Below are positions 16,780 through 25,866 of a stretch of 64,000 nucleotides of DNA, in pieces. Source of the stretch: Hafnia paralvei ATCC 29927 (lineage in GTDB: Bacteria; Pseudomonadota; Gammaproteobacteria; Enterobacterales; Enterobacteriaceae); NCBI RefSeq assembly GCF_001655005.1, contig NZ_LXET01000063.1:1-64000 (forward strand). Reading direction: 5' to 3'. Numbering within the stretch: position 1 is the stretch's first letter; each line of letters starts with the position of its first letter. The notes under the pieces are model-generated. The model made no database searches. It worked only from the letters and a program-made list of their open reading frames with translations, and was not told where the DNA came from. The translations under genes were made by a program, and so were the position numbers.

Positions 16780-19416
16780 ATGAACGAACAATATTCGGCA
16801 ATGCGAAGTAACGTCAGTATGCTAGGAAAGCTGCTCGGCGACACCATAAAGGAAGCGCTGGGCGAAAATATCCTAGACCGTGTCGAGACTATCCGTAAAT
16901 TATCCAAATCCTCACGTTCGGGTAACGATGCGAGCCGTCAGGAACTGCTGACTACGCTACAGAATCTGTCGAATGATGAGCTGTTGCCGGTTGCCCGCGC
17001 ATTCAGCCAATTCCTGAGTCTGACAAACACCGCAGAACAGTATCATAGCATTTCACCCCACGGTGAAGCGGCAAGCAATCCTGAAGTCATGGCCCAGCTT
17101 TTCACCCGTTTGAAAAGTAACAATCTCAGCGACGAGCAGATTAAGAAAGCCGTTGATGAGCTCTCCATTGAATTGGTTCTCACTGCACACCCAACCGAAA
17201 TCACCCGCCGTACCCTGATCCATAAATTGGTTGAGGTGAATAATTGCCTGAGCCAGCTCGATCATAGCGATCTGGCTGACTACGAACGTAATCAAATCAT
17301 GCGCCGTCTGCGCCAGTTGGTTGCTCAGTCATGGCATACCGATGAAATTCGTAAAAATCGCCCTTCGCCGATCGACGAAGCTAAATGGGGCTATGCCGTC
17401 GTTGAAAACAGCCTGTGGGAAGGCGTTCCTGCATTTCTACGTGAATTCAACGAGCAGTTAGAGAATTCTCTCGGCTATCAGCTCCCTGTCGAAGCTGTAC
17501 CGGTTCGCTTTACCGCTTGGATGGGCGGCGACCGCGACGGCAACCCAAACGTGACCGCGGAGGTCACTCGCCATGCATTGCTGCTAAGCCGCTGGAAAGC
17601 AACCGACCTGTTCCTGCGCGATATTGCGGTGCTGGTGTCTGAGCTTTCGATGACTGAATGCACGCCAGAGTTACGTGCACTGGCCGGTGGTGACGACGTT
17701 CAAGAACCATACCGTGAGTTGATGAAGAAGCTACGTACTCAGTTGACCGAAACTCAAGCTTATCTAGCGGCGAAAATTAAAGGTGAACGTGTGACGCGTC
17801 CCGATAATCTGCTGGTAAAAAATGAGCAACTGTGGGAACCGCTTTATGCTTGTTATCAATCATTGAAAGCCTGTGGCATGGGTATCATTGCCAATGGTCA
17901 ACTGTTAGATACTCTGCGCCGCGTTCATTGCTTTGGCGTGCCACTGGTGCGTATCGATGTGCGCCAAGAGAGCACACGCCACTCGGAAGCGCTGGCAGAA
18001 CTGACTCGCTATCTGGGGCTCGGTGATTACGAAAGCTGGTCGGAAGCGGATAAGCAAGCCTTCCTGATCCGTGAACTGAACTCCAAGCGTCCGCTAGTTC
18101 CTCGTCAATGGGAGCCAAGCGCTGAAACTAAAGAAGTCTTTGATACCTGCAGCGTCATTGCCGAAGCGCCGCAGGGCTCAATTGCAGCCTATGTAATTTC
18201 TATGGCCCGCACGCCATCGGATGTTTTAGCCGTACACCTATTACTTAAAGAAGCTGGCTGCCCTTACCTGCTGCCAGTTGCACCCTTGTTCGAAACCCTT
18301 GATGACCTCAATAACGCCGAAGATGTGATGACTCAGTTACTGAACATCGACTGGTATCGCGGCTTTATTCAAGGCAAACAGATGGTGATGATCGGCTATT
18401 CCGACTCCGCGAAAGATGCAGGCGTGATGGCCGCTTCTTGGGCACAGTATCGCGCACAAGAAGCCTTGGTTAACGTCTGTGAGAAAGCAGGAGTCGCCTT
18501 AACGCTTTTCCACGGACGCGGTGGTTCAATTGGTCGCGGTGGCGCACCAGCACACGCAGCTCTCCTATCACAACCGCCGGGAAGCCTGAAAGGGGGTCTA
18601 CGCGTTACCGAACAAGGTGAGATGATCCGCTTTAAACTCGGTTTGCCACAGGTCACTATCAGTAGCCTATCGCTGTATACCAATGCGATTCTTGAAGCCA
18701 ACCTGCTACCCCCACCTGCACCAAAACAGGAATGGCGCGATCTGATGGATGAAATGTCAGATGTATCCTGCGATATGTATCGTGGCTACGTGCGTGAAAA
18801 TAAAGACTTCGTTCCTTATTTCCGCTCAGCGACACCTGAACTCGAGCTGGGTAAATTGCCTTTAGGTTCACGTCCAGCCAAACGTAAGCCAAATGGCGGC
18901 GTAGAAAGCCTGCGAGCCATTCCGTGGATCTTTGCTTGGACACAAAACCGACTGATGCTCCCCGCATGGCTGGGAGCCGGTGCCGCACTTCAGGCCGCGG
19001 TAGACGGAGGAAAACAGTCAACGCTGGAGACTATGTGTCGCGATTGGCCATTCTTCTCAACCCGCATTGGGATGTTAGAAATGGTATTTGCCAAGTCAGA
19101 TCTCTGGTTAGCAGAATACTACGATCAGCGTCTGGTGGATGAAGCACTGTGGCCTTTGGGTAAACAACTGCGTGATCAGTTAAGCAAAGATATTAAAGTC
19201 GTTCTCACTATCTCCAACGACGACCATCTGATGGCCGATCTGCCATGGATCGCCGAATCAATAGCGTTGCGTAACGTGTATACCGATCCATTAAACGTGT
19301 TGCAGGCAGAATTACTACACCGCTCGCGTTCAATGTCAGAACCGGATGCTAACGTTGAACAAGCACTGATGGTCACCATCGCCGGCGTTGCCGCTGGGAT
19401 GCGTAATACCGGCTAG
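16780..19416 (+). CDS. ppc: Phosphoenolpyruvate carboxylase
   Basis: Ppc makes oxaloacetate from PEP and bicarbonate, replenishing the TCA cycle. From ATG 16780 the protein has 878 residues (E. coli 883). It contains the catalytic segments VLTAHPTEITRRT, FHGRGGSIGRGG and MIGYSDSAKDAG, and ends in the conserved MRNTG. AGGGG just upstream supports this start; an in-frame GTG 33 codons earlier adds sequence absent from relatives. The 269-bp leader has no other gene. Confidence 0.97.
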   Translation: MNEQYSAMRSNVSMLGKLLGDTIKEALGENILDRVETIRKLSKSSRSGNDASRQELLTTLQNLSNDELLPVARAFSQFLSLTNTAEQYHSISPHGEAASNPEVMAQLFTRLKSNNLSDEQIKKAVDELSIELVLTAHPTEITRRTLIHKLVEVNNCLSQLDHSDLADYERNQIMRRLRQLVAQSWHTDEIRKNRPSPIDEAKWGYAVVENSLWEGVPAFLREFNEQLENSLGYQLPVEAVPVRFTAWMGGDRDGNPNVTAEVTRHALLLSRWKATDLFLRDIAVLVSELSMTECTPELRALAGGDDVQEPYRELMKKLRTQLTETQAYLAAKIKGERVTRPDNLLVKNEQLWEPLYACYQSLKACGMGIIANGQLLDTLRRVHCFGVPLVRIDVRQESTRHSEALAELTRYLGLGDYESWSEADKQAFLIRELNSKRPLVPRQWEPSAETKEVFDTCSVIAEAPQGSIAAYVISMARTPSDVLAVHLLLKEAGCPYLLPVAPLFETLDDLNNAEDVMTQLLNIDWYRGFIQGKQMVMIGYSDSAKDAGVMAASWAQYRAQEALVNVCEKAGVALTLFHGRGGSIGRGGAPAHAALLSQPPGSLKGGLRVTEQGEMIRFKLGLPQVTISSLSLYTNAILEANLLPPPAPKQEWRDLMDEMSDVSCDMYRGYVRENKDFVPYFRSATPELELGKLPLGSRPAKRKPNGGVESLRAIPWIFAWTQNRLMLPAWLGAGAALQAAVDGGKQSTLETMCRDWPFFSTRIGMLEMVFAKSDLWLAEYYDQRLVDEALWPLGKQLRDQLSKDIKVVLTISNDDHLMADLPWIAESIALRNVYTDPLNVLQAELLHRSRSMSEPDANVEQALMVTIAGVAAGMRNTG

Positions 19417-19429
19417 TCAGTCGATCCAA

Positions 19430-19460
19430 ACGCGCTATCGCTCAGGTAGCGCGTTTTCTT
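19430..19460 (+). terminator. Terminator after ppc
   Basis: ACGCGCTA-tcgctcagg-TAGCGCGT is followed by TTTCTT, 14 bp after the ppc stop. Confidence 0.8.
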
Positions 19461-19710
19461 CCTATCTCGATCAGCGGCATTATTCCCGCATAACCCCCCT
19501 GACAATGGGCTATTGCTGTAATCAATAGTTTCCTGTTATAAAAAAAAACAATTCATCACGAACTTTTATTAAATTGTAGCATCTATTGTTACGAAAAAAT
19601 AAGATTGCTAAGATTGCTCGGTTTTGCGCAGTGCTCACTATTTGCTCGCAATGCCGATAGATAAATTTAAAACATAGGTTTATTGCGGGTACATTATTCC
19701 GCTAATAAAA

Positions 19711-19727
19711 ACTAAGGTTCCTTTAAG
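19711..19727 (+). promoter_or_regulatory. PmrA (BasR) box-like site upstream of eptC
   Basis: ACTAAGGTTCCTTTAAG has a full YTTAAK half-site (TTTAAG), a GTTC-type spacer and a weaker first half-site, arranged as YTTAAK-N5-YTTAAK. It matches the classical eptA box at about 12 of 17 bases and lies 52-68 bp before eptC. The Salmonella homologue cptA is known to be PmrA-regulated. The rest of the 362-bp ppc-eptC spacer (19417-19778) is AT-rich with no gene visible. Confidence 0.55.
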
Positions 19728-19778
19728 GTTAGATGATTAACATCCCTGCGGTGATATTCTCTGATAGGCTGAAATAAT

Positions 19779-21506
19779 ATGACTTCATCTCCAAATGCAG
19801 ATAAGGCATTTAGCTGGAAGGCTTTGTTCTGGGTTCTGCTGTTCTTTTGGTTTTTCTCTACTGTTTTACAGGCCGTCATTCTTGTCACTGGCTACAGTGG
19901 CTCCAACGGCATTCGTGACTCTTTGCTGTATAGTTCACTTTGGTTAATTCCTGTATTTTTATTCCCGAACAAAACCCGCATTATTTCAGCGGTTATTGGC
20001 ATTATTTTGTGGGCAGCCTCTATCTGTTCACTAGCCTATTATATTATTTACGGACAAGAGTTCTCTCAGAGCGTTCTGTTCGTCATGTTCGAGTCCAACA
20101 CCAGCGAAGCTGGCGAATACTTCAGTCAATATTTCAGCCTGCATCTGGCGCTTATTCTTCTGGCTTATACCGCTGTCTGCGTCTTCCTGTGGACACGCCT
20201 TCGCCCTGTCTATATCCCCTCTTTCTGGAGATATGTTATTCCAGCGGCAATCTTCTATGGCCTTATCGTTAACCCGATGGTCTATAACATGCTGATTCAG
20301 AAGCGTTCATTTGAAGATTCCCTGCCACGCTTAACGTCTCGCATGGAGCCAGCCGCTCCGTGGCAAATGATCACTGGTTATTTCGAATATCGTAGCCAGC
20401 TCGCCAGTCTGCAAGCGTTACTGAAAGAAAACAGTTCACTACCGCCATTGGCAAATCTGACCGATGCAAGTGGCAATGCGCCGCGCACGCTGGTTTTAGT
20501 GATCGGTGAATCGACCCAACGTGGCCACATGAGCCTGTATGGTTATCCGCGTGAAACGACGCCTCAGTTAGATGAACTGCACAAGACAGACAAGAATCTG
20601 ACCGTATTCAACGATGTGGTCACTTCTCGTCCTTACACGATCGAAATCTTGCAGCAAGCTCTGACGTTCGCTAACGAGAAGAATCCTGATCTGTATCTGA
20701 CCCAGCCTTCATTGATGAATATGATGAAGCAAGCGGGATATAAAACGTTTTGGATCACTAACCAGCAAACGATGACCAAGCGTAATACCATGCTGACGCT
20801 GTTCTCCCAGCAAACAGACAAGCAGTATTATCTGAACCAACAGCGTACACAGAGTGCCCGACAGTATGACGGCGACGTGTTGCAGCCGTTTAAAGAAGTG
20901 ATGGCCGATCCTGCACCGAAGAAATTTATCGTGGTGCATTTGCTAGGCACGCACATTAACTACAAATTCCGCTATCCAGAAGGATTTGATAAATTTAATG
21001 GCACCGAGGATGTTCCTCCTGGCTTAAGTCAGGATCAGATTGATTCCTATAATCAGTACGACAACGCAAATCTGTATAACGACTATGTGGTGTCTAGCCT
21101 GATTAAAGATTACTCAGCAACAAATCCAAACGGTTTCTTACTGTACTTCTCTGACCACGGTGAGGAAGTGTATGACACTCCGCCGCACAATATTCAGGGA
21201 CGTAACGAAGCGTCACCAACGCGTCACATGTATAGCATTCCGTTCATCCTATGGACGTCACCAAGCTGGCAGCAATCGCATCCTCGTGATTTTGCCTCAA
21301 TGACCGATCGTAAATACAGCAGCTCTGAGTTGATTCATACTTGGTCTGATTTGGCTGGTTTGAAATATGATCTGTTCAACCCTGAGAGAAGCTTAGTGAA
21401 TCCGAACTTTGTTGAAACCACACGTTGGATCGGCAATCCCTATGAGAAAAAAGGTTTGCATGATTACGACAAACTGCCGTTTGGCGACCAAGTCGGAAAT
21501 CAGTAA
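19779..21506 (+). CDS. eptC: LPS-core phosphoethanolamine transferase
   Basis: EptC (CptA, YijP) adds phosphoethanolamine to heptose I phosphate of the LPS core on the periplasmic face of the inner membrane. The 575-residue protein has about five N-terminal membrane segments (to about residue 170). A periplasmic alkaline-phosphatase-fold domain follows, with the metal-site GES at 243-245, a nucleophile candidate T287 in SRPYTIEI, and the SDHGEE and HMYSIPF motifs. It matches E. coli EptC along its full length, ending in GDQVGNQ. It follows ppc as in E. coli and has a PmrA-box-like site upstream. Confidence 0.96.
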   Translation: MTSSPNADKAFSWKALFWVLLFFWFFSTVLQAVILVTGYSGSNGIRDSLLYSSLWLIPVFLFPNKTRIISAVIGIILWAASICSLAYYIIYGQEFSQSVLFVMFESNTSEAGEYFSQYFSLHLALILLAYTAVCVFLWTRLRPVYIPSFWRYVIPAAIFYGLIVNPMVYNMLIQKRSFEDSLPRLTSRMEPAAPWQMITGYFEYRSQLASLQALLKENSSLPPLANLTDASGNAPRTLVLVIGESTQRGHMSLYGYPRETTPQLDELHKTDKNLTVFNDVVTSRPYTIEILQQALTFANEKNPDLYLTQPSLMNMMKQAGYKTFWITNQQTMTKRNTMLTLFSQQTDKQYYLNQQRTQSARQYDGDVLQPFKEVMADPAPKKFIVVHLLGTHINYKFRYPEGFDKFNGTEDVPPGLSQDQIDSYNQYDNANLYNDYVVSSLIKDYSATNPNGFLLYFSDHGEEVYDTPPHNIQGRNEASPTRHMYSIPFILWTSPSWQQSHPRDFASMTDRKYSSSELIHTWSDLAGLKYDLFNPERSLVNPNFVETTRWIGNPYEKKGLHDYDKLPFGDQVGNQ

Positions 21507-21525
21507 CTAACAAGAGCCCTAAGCC

Positions 21526-21652
21526 TAATGCTGATCGTTTAAGAGATCGAGATACACGGGGCTAGCACACCGCGGGGCGCTCCGGCAGCTAAAGCTGCTA
21601 CGACCCCATCGGTGTTCTTCCCCTAAAATCACGCTTAAGTGACCGGCATTAG
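21526..21652. repeat. 127-bp imperfect palindromic element
   Basis: The left end TAATGCTGATCGTTTAAG (21526-21543) is mirrored by CTTAAGTGACCGGCATTA at the right end. Inside, CACACCG/CGGTGTTC, GGGG/CCCC and GGCAGCT/AGCTGCT segments also pair, so almost the whole element can fold into one long stem with a small loop near 21591. It has the size and intergenic position of ERIC-type elements but not their sequence. It lies just after eptC, before a terminator. Confidence 0.75.
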
Positions 21653-21656
21653 CCCT

Positions 21657-21684
21657 AAGCCCCTTTTCGAAGGGGCTTTTTTTA
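21657..21684 (+). terminator. Terminator downstream of eptC and its palindrome
   Basis: AAGCCCCTT-ttcg-AAGGGGCTT runs into TTTTTT. It can terminate eptC transcripts after the palindromic element. Confidence 0.85.
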
Positions 21685-21718
21685 TGATTCATTCGAATCA
21701 ACCATTGAATTTTAAGCA

Positions 21719-21742
21719 ATAAAAAAGGCACCCTTAGGTGCC
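21719..21742 (-). terminator. Terminator of rpmE
   Basis: On the minus strand GGCACC-taag-GGTGCC is followed by a run of T residues (the A-run at 21719-21726). It begins 20 bp after the rpmE stop. Confidence 0.85.
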
Positions 21743-21762
21743 TTCTTCTTGAGCAAAAAGAA

Positions 21763-21978
21763 TTACTTCTTAGTGCCTGGTACGCTGAAACGCTTGTTGA
21801 AGCGGTCAACACGACCACCGGTAGCAACATCACGCTGCTTGCCAGTATAGAACGGGTGGCAGTTGCTGCACACGTCCAGGTTCAGGTCGCGACCTGCGGT
21901 AGAATGAGTTTTGATCACGTTGCCGCAAGAGCAAGTTGCAGTAATTGCAACGTAGTTCGGGTGGATACCTTGTTTCAT
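21763..21978 (-). CDS. rpmE: 50S ribosomal protein L31, zinc-binding type
   Basis: L31 joins the large-subunit central protuberance to the small subunit head. The 71-residue protein has the four zinc ligands C16, C18, C37 and C40 (CSC and CSNC), marking it as the zinc-containing form whose counterpart lacking cysteines is made under zinc limitation. GAGG precedes the start. It is divergent from priA, as in E. coli. The 256-bp spacer includes an rpmE leader that might be autoregulatory, although I cannot assign a known leader structure. Confidence 0.97.
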   Translation of the reverse strand: MKQGIHPNYVAITATCSCGNVIKTHSTAGRDLNLDVCSNCHPFYTGKQRDVATGGRVDRFNKRFSVPGTKK

Positions 21979-22234
21979 GGGATAACCTCAGTTAAGGCCG
22001 CGTCGCTATCCAGCCCTATTCCGCCAGACACCACGCGTGGTTGATAAATTTGGTTTGATAAAAAGCCTATCAAAGGCGGCGAATTATACAGGGATCAAAC
22101 ATACACCGCAATCGAATTGCAATTGACTTTATTTATATCCACCTCTCCCTTTAAACGCCGTTATGCAAATTAAACTGGTTCAAACCTTCCCCCCGACATG
22201 TAAACTAAGCGTACATTTGGAAGCAGGATTAAAC

Positions 22235-24430
22235 ATGCCGGTCGTTCACGTAGCCTTACCCGTTCCATTATCCCGTACCTTTGATTATCTTCTGCCAACG
22301 GGGATAACCCCCATCGCAGGAGCACGGGTCAGTGTGCCTTTCGGACAGCGCAAAATGATCGGTATTATCACTGGATTTGGTGAGCACAGCGAACTTCCGC
22401 TTGAGAACTTAAAATCTGTTCACCAAGTGCTAGATAATGAATCACTTTTCTCTTCCCGTATGTGGCACATGCTGCGCTGGGCTGCGGATTATTATCATTA
22501 CCCAATTGGCGAAGTGCTGTTTCATGCGTTGCCGGTGATGCTGCGCCAAGGCAAACCAGCACAACATGGGCAACTGTGGCAATGGGTCATCACTGAACAA
22601 GGGAAGGCTACGCCGCCAGAAACACTAAAACGAGCACCTAAACAACAGCGAGCTCTGGCGACGCTGTTACAGCGGCCTTTGTATCGCCATCAGGTGACCG
22701 AATGTGACTTAAACGAAGCAGCGCTGCAAAGCATCAAAACCAAAGGGCTTGCGGAGCTCCGTGCCGAATCACCAGAATTACACGACTGGCGCGCCAATTA
22801 TGCCGTTAACGGTGAGCGACTAAAGCTCAATACCGAGCAAGCCACCGCCGTAGGCGCGATTCGCAGTGAGGACAATCAGTTCAGCGCCTGGCTGCTTGCT
22901 GGCGTAACGGGTTCAGGCAAGACTGAAGTCTATCTCAGCGTAATCGAAAATATTTTGGCTCAAGGCCGTCAGGCGCTGGTCTTAGTGCCTGAGATTGGCC
23001 TTACGCCACAAACTATCGCTCGTTTTAGAGAACGCTTTAATGCACCGGTTGACGTTCTCCACTCAGGCTTAAACGATAGCGAACGCCTAGCGGCATGGCT
23101 ACGTGCCCGTAATGGCGAAAGCGCAATCGTCATAGGAACCCGTTCGGCGCTGTTCACGCCTTTTGCTCGTTTAGGCGTCATCATCATTGATGAAGAACAT
23201 GATGGTTCCTATAAACAGCAGGAAGGATGGCGCTATCACGCGCGAGATTTAGCCGTATTCCGCGCACATCAGGAGAATATCCCTATTGTGCTTGGCTCAG
23301 CCACTCCCGCCTTGGAAACGCTGCACAATGTTGAACTGGGGAAATACCGTCGCCTGCGACTGACCCAGCGAGCAGGTAATGCCAAACCCGCAGCCCAACA
23401 CCTGCTAGATTTAAAAGGTCTACCGCTCAAAGCTGGGCTTGCCCAGCCGCTATTACAGCGGATGAAACAACACGTTGATGCCGGAAATCAGGTTATCCTG
23501 TTCCTGAATCGACGAGGCTTTGCCCCTGCGCTGCTGTGCCACGAGTGTGGCTGGATTGCCGAATGCCAACGCTGTGACCATTACTACACGTTACATCAGC
23601 AACAGCATCATCTGCGCTGTCATCATTGTGATAGCCAAAAACCGATTCCGCGCCAGTGCCCACAGTGTGGCAGCACTAATCTGCTGCCCGTCGGACTCGG
23701 CACCGAACAACTTGAAGCCGAGCTTACCACGCTGTTTCCTGATACACCGATTACGCGCATCGATCGCGACACAACCAGCCGCAAAGGCGCATTGGAACAG
23801 CAATTGGCCGAAGTACATCGAGGGGGGGCTCGTATATTAATCGGCACCCAAATGTTGGCGAAAGGCCACCATTTTCCCAACGTCACGCTAGTGGCTTTGC
23901 TTGATGTTGATGGCGCACTCTTTTCTGCTGATTTCCATTCTGCTGAGCGTTTTGCCCAGCTATATACACAGGTTTCCGGTCGAGCAGGACGCGCAGGCAA
24001 ACAGGGAGAGGTGATATTACAGACCCATCACCCAGAACATCCTCTTCTATTAACCTTGTTGAATCAGGGCTACGACGCCTTTGCTGAGCAAGCGCTTAAA
24101 GAGCGTAAAAGCGTATTCTTACCCCCCTATACTAGCCATATCATGGTGCGTGCTGACGATCATGATAACCAGAATGCGCCACAATTTTTGCAGCAGCTAA
24201 GAAACCTGTTGGAAGCCAGTCCGTTGCGGGATGAGTCGTTTTGGATACTCGGGCCCGTTCCAGCGTTACAACCTAAACGCGGTGGACGATTCCGTTGGCA
24301 GCTGTTACTACAGCACCCTTCGCGCGCACGGTTACAGAAAATCGTTAAAGGTACACTGCCGCTAATAAGCACCTTACCAGCCGTGAAAAGAGTGAAATGG
24401 ACGCTCGATGTTGATCCAACGGACAACTGA
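22235..24430 (+). CDS. priA: Primosomal helicase PriA
   Basis: PriA recognises abandoned replication forks and D-loops and starts reassembly of the replisome. The 731-residue protein has an N-terminal DNA-binding domain, Walker A AGVTGSGKTEVY, DEEH box, and an inserted zinc domain with paired cysteines (CHECGW, CQRC, CHHC, CPQC). A C-terminal helicase lobe with QVSGRAGRAGKQGE follows. ATG 22235 (MPVVHVALP) with AGGA upstream is chosen; the 24 residues before it have no counterpart in E. coli. Confidence 0.97.
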   Translation: MPVVHVALPVPLSRTFDYLLPTGITPIAGARVSVPFGQRKMIGIITGFGEHSELPLENLKSVHQVLDNESLFSSRMWHMLRWAADYYHYPIGEVLFHALPVMLRQGKPAQHGQLWQWVITEQGKATPPETLKRAPKQQRALATLLQRPLYRHQVTECDLNEAALQSIKTKGLAELRAESPELHDWRANYAVNGERLKLNTEQATAVGAIRSEDNQFSAWLLAGVTGSGKTEVYLSVIENILAQGRQALVLVPEIGLTPQTIARFRERFNAPVDVLHSGLNDSERLAAWLRARNGESAIVIGTRSALFTPFARLGVIIIDEEHDGSYKQQEGWRYHARDLAVFRAHQENIPIVLGSATPALETLHNVELGKYRRLRLTQRAGNAKPAAQHLLDLKGLPLKAGLAQPLLQRMKQHVDAGNQVILFLNRRGFAPALLCHECGWIAECQRCDHYYTLHQQQHHLRCHHCDSQKPIPRQCPQCGSTNLLPVGLGTEQLEAELTTLFPDTPITRIDRDTTSRKGALEQQLAEVHRGGARILIGTQMLAKGHHFPNVTLVALLDVDGALFSADFHSAERFAQLYTQVSGRAGRAGKQGEVILQTHHPEHPLLLTLLNQGYDAFAEQALKERKSVFLPPYTSHIMVRADDHDNQNAPQFLQQLRNLLEASPLRDESFWILGPVPALQPKRGGRFRWQLLLQHPSRARLQKIVKGTLPLISTLPAVKRVKWTLDVDPTDN

Positions 24431-24707
24431 TCGTCCAAGTGAGAAAGGCCATAAGACAGATGGATAAAAACAGCGATTTGCGATCCTGATCTAAAAAATC
24501 TATCTCGGTCACATTTCTCATGCAAATTAGGTAACAACAGCAGGGTGCATTCTGTTTAAAATGTGATCCATATGGTAATTCATGAACTGGTATGAGCATT
24601 CCGAGCAACAAAACTGGGATGACGCAAGGAAGCTGGTTTTCATTCAGTAAAACAGGAAGAGTAACACCGCCCGCGTCAACGTTTCGCTAGACGCAAGGAG
24701 AACAGCG

Positions 24708-25736
24708 TTGGAAGAGAAGCAAAGCATGTCTGCTGCCACCATGAAAGACGTGGCTGAACACGCCGGTGTCTCAACAGCCACCGTTTCAAGAGCATTGATG
24801 AACCCCGAGAAAGTCTCTGCCGCTACCCGCCAAAAAGTTGAGCAGGCCGTATTAGCCGTTGGTTATTCTCCACACGCACTGGCGCGTAGTTCAAAACGCA
24901 ATGAGTCGCGAACCATTCTGGTGATAGTTCCCGATATCTGTGACCCATTCTTTGCCGAAGTCATTCAGGGTGTTGAACGTACCGCTGCAGAGCATGGCTA
25001 TTTAGTATTGCTTGGTGATTGCGCGCAACAGCAGCAGCAAGAAAAAACTTTCGTAAACCTCATCATTACTAAACAAATAGACGGCATGTTGCTGCTAGGC
25101 TCGAACGTACCTTTCGACGCCAGCAAAGAAGAACAGAAAAACTTGCCACCGATGGTCATGGCGAATGAGTTTGCACCTGAACTTGAACTGCCTACTGTGC
25201 ATATCGATAACCTCACAGCCGCTTTCGAAGCCGTGTTGTATCTACATGAATTAGGTCATCACCGCATTGCTTGCATTGCAGGGCCAGAAAGCATGCCGCT
25301 GAGCAAATATCGTCTACGTGGCTATATTCAGGCACTGCGTCGTTGTGGCATTGCAGAGGAAAAGAGCTTTATTGAACGCGGTGACTTTACCTATGAAGCC
25401 GGCGCACAGGCGATGCTGGCACTGATGTCGCTGCCACAACCCCCAACGGCGATCTTCTGCCATAGCGACGTTATGGCCATCGGCGCGCTGTCACAGGCAA
25501 AACGCATGGGATTGCGCGTACCAGATGATGTTTCACTGGTTGGTTTTGATGATATAAAACTGGCTCAGTACTGCGATCCTCCGCTGACTACCGTGTCTCA
25601 GCCTCGCTATCAAATTGGGCGTGAAGCCATGTTACTGCTATTAGAGCAGCTTCACAGTCGCTCCGTAGTTAGCGGTTCGAGACTGTTAGACAGCGAATTT
25701 ATCGTTAGAGGAAGTACATCTGCGCCGAAACGCTAG
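24708..25736 (+). CDS. cytR: LacI-family nucleoside regulator CytR
   Basis: CytR represses nucleoside uptake and catabolism genes together with CRP and is released by cytidine. The 342-residue protein has the N-terminal LacI helix-turn-helix (TMKDVAEHAGVSTATVSRALMN is divided by the turn) and a periplasmic-binding-like effector domain. The start is the TTG at 24708, supported by AAGGAG eight bases before it; an ATG at 24726 lacks such a site. The 277-bp region after priA holds no visible gene. Confidence 0.95.
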   Translation: MEEKQSMSAATMKDVAEHAGVSTATVSRALMNPEKVSAATRQKVEQAVLAVGYSPHALARSSKRNESRTILVIVPDICDPFFAEVIQGVERTAAEHGYLVLLGDCAQQQQQEKTFVNLIITKQIDGMLLLGSNVPFDASKEEQKNLPPMVMANEFAPELELPTVHIDNLTAAFEAVLYLHELGHHRIACIAGPESMPLSKYRLRGYIQALRRCGIAEEKSFIERGDFTYEAGAQAMLALMSLPQPPTAIFCHSDVMAIGALSQAKRMGLRVPDDVSLVGFDDIKLAQYCDPPLTTVSQPRYQIGREAMLLLLEQLHSRSVVSGSRLLDSEFIVRGSTSAPKR

Positions 25737-25783
25737 TTAAATTGGGATGAGTTCAGTAACATGGCGCTCTTAATTCAAAATAA

Positions 25784-25846
25784 ATACCCAACATAATTGG
25801 AGCTGCGGCCTTGCTAACGCGGGTGCAGCAATAGAATGATGGGTGT
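25784..25846. repeat. Short ERIC-like palindrome upstream of ftsN
   Basis: It begins TACCCAACATAATTGG and ends with GAATGATGGGTGT, like the two ends of a full ERIC, but the whole unit is only about 63 bp. Inner GCTGC/GCAGC segments pair. The same 16-base left end occurs in the short element at 50633. Confidence 0.6.
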
Positions 25847-25866
25847 TACGATGTAGCGAAAAGACA

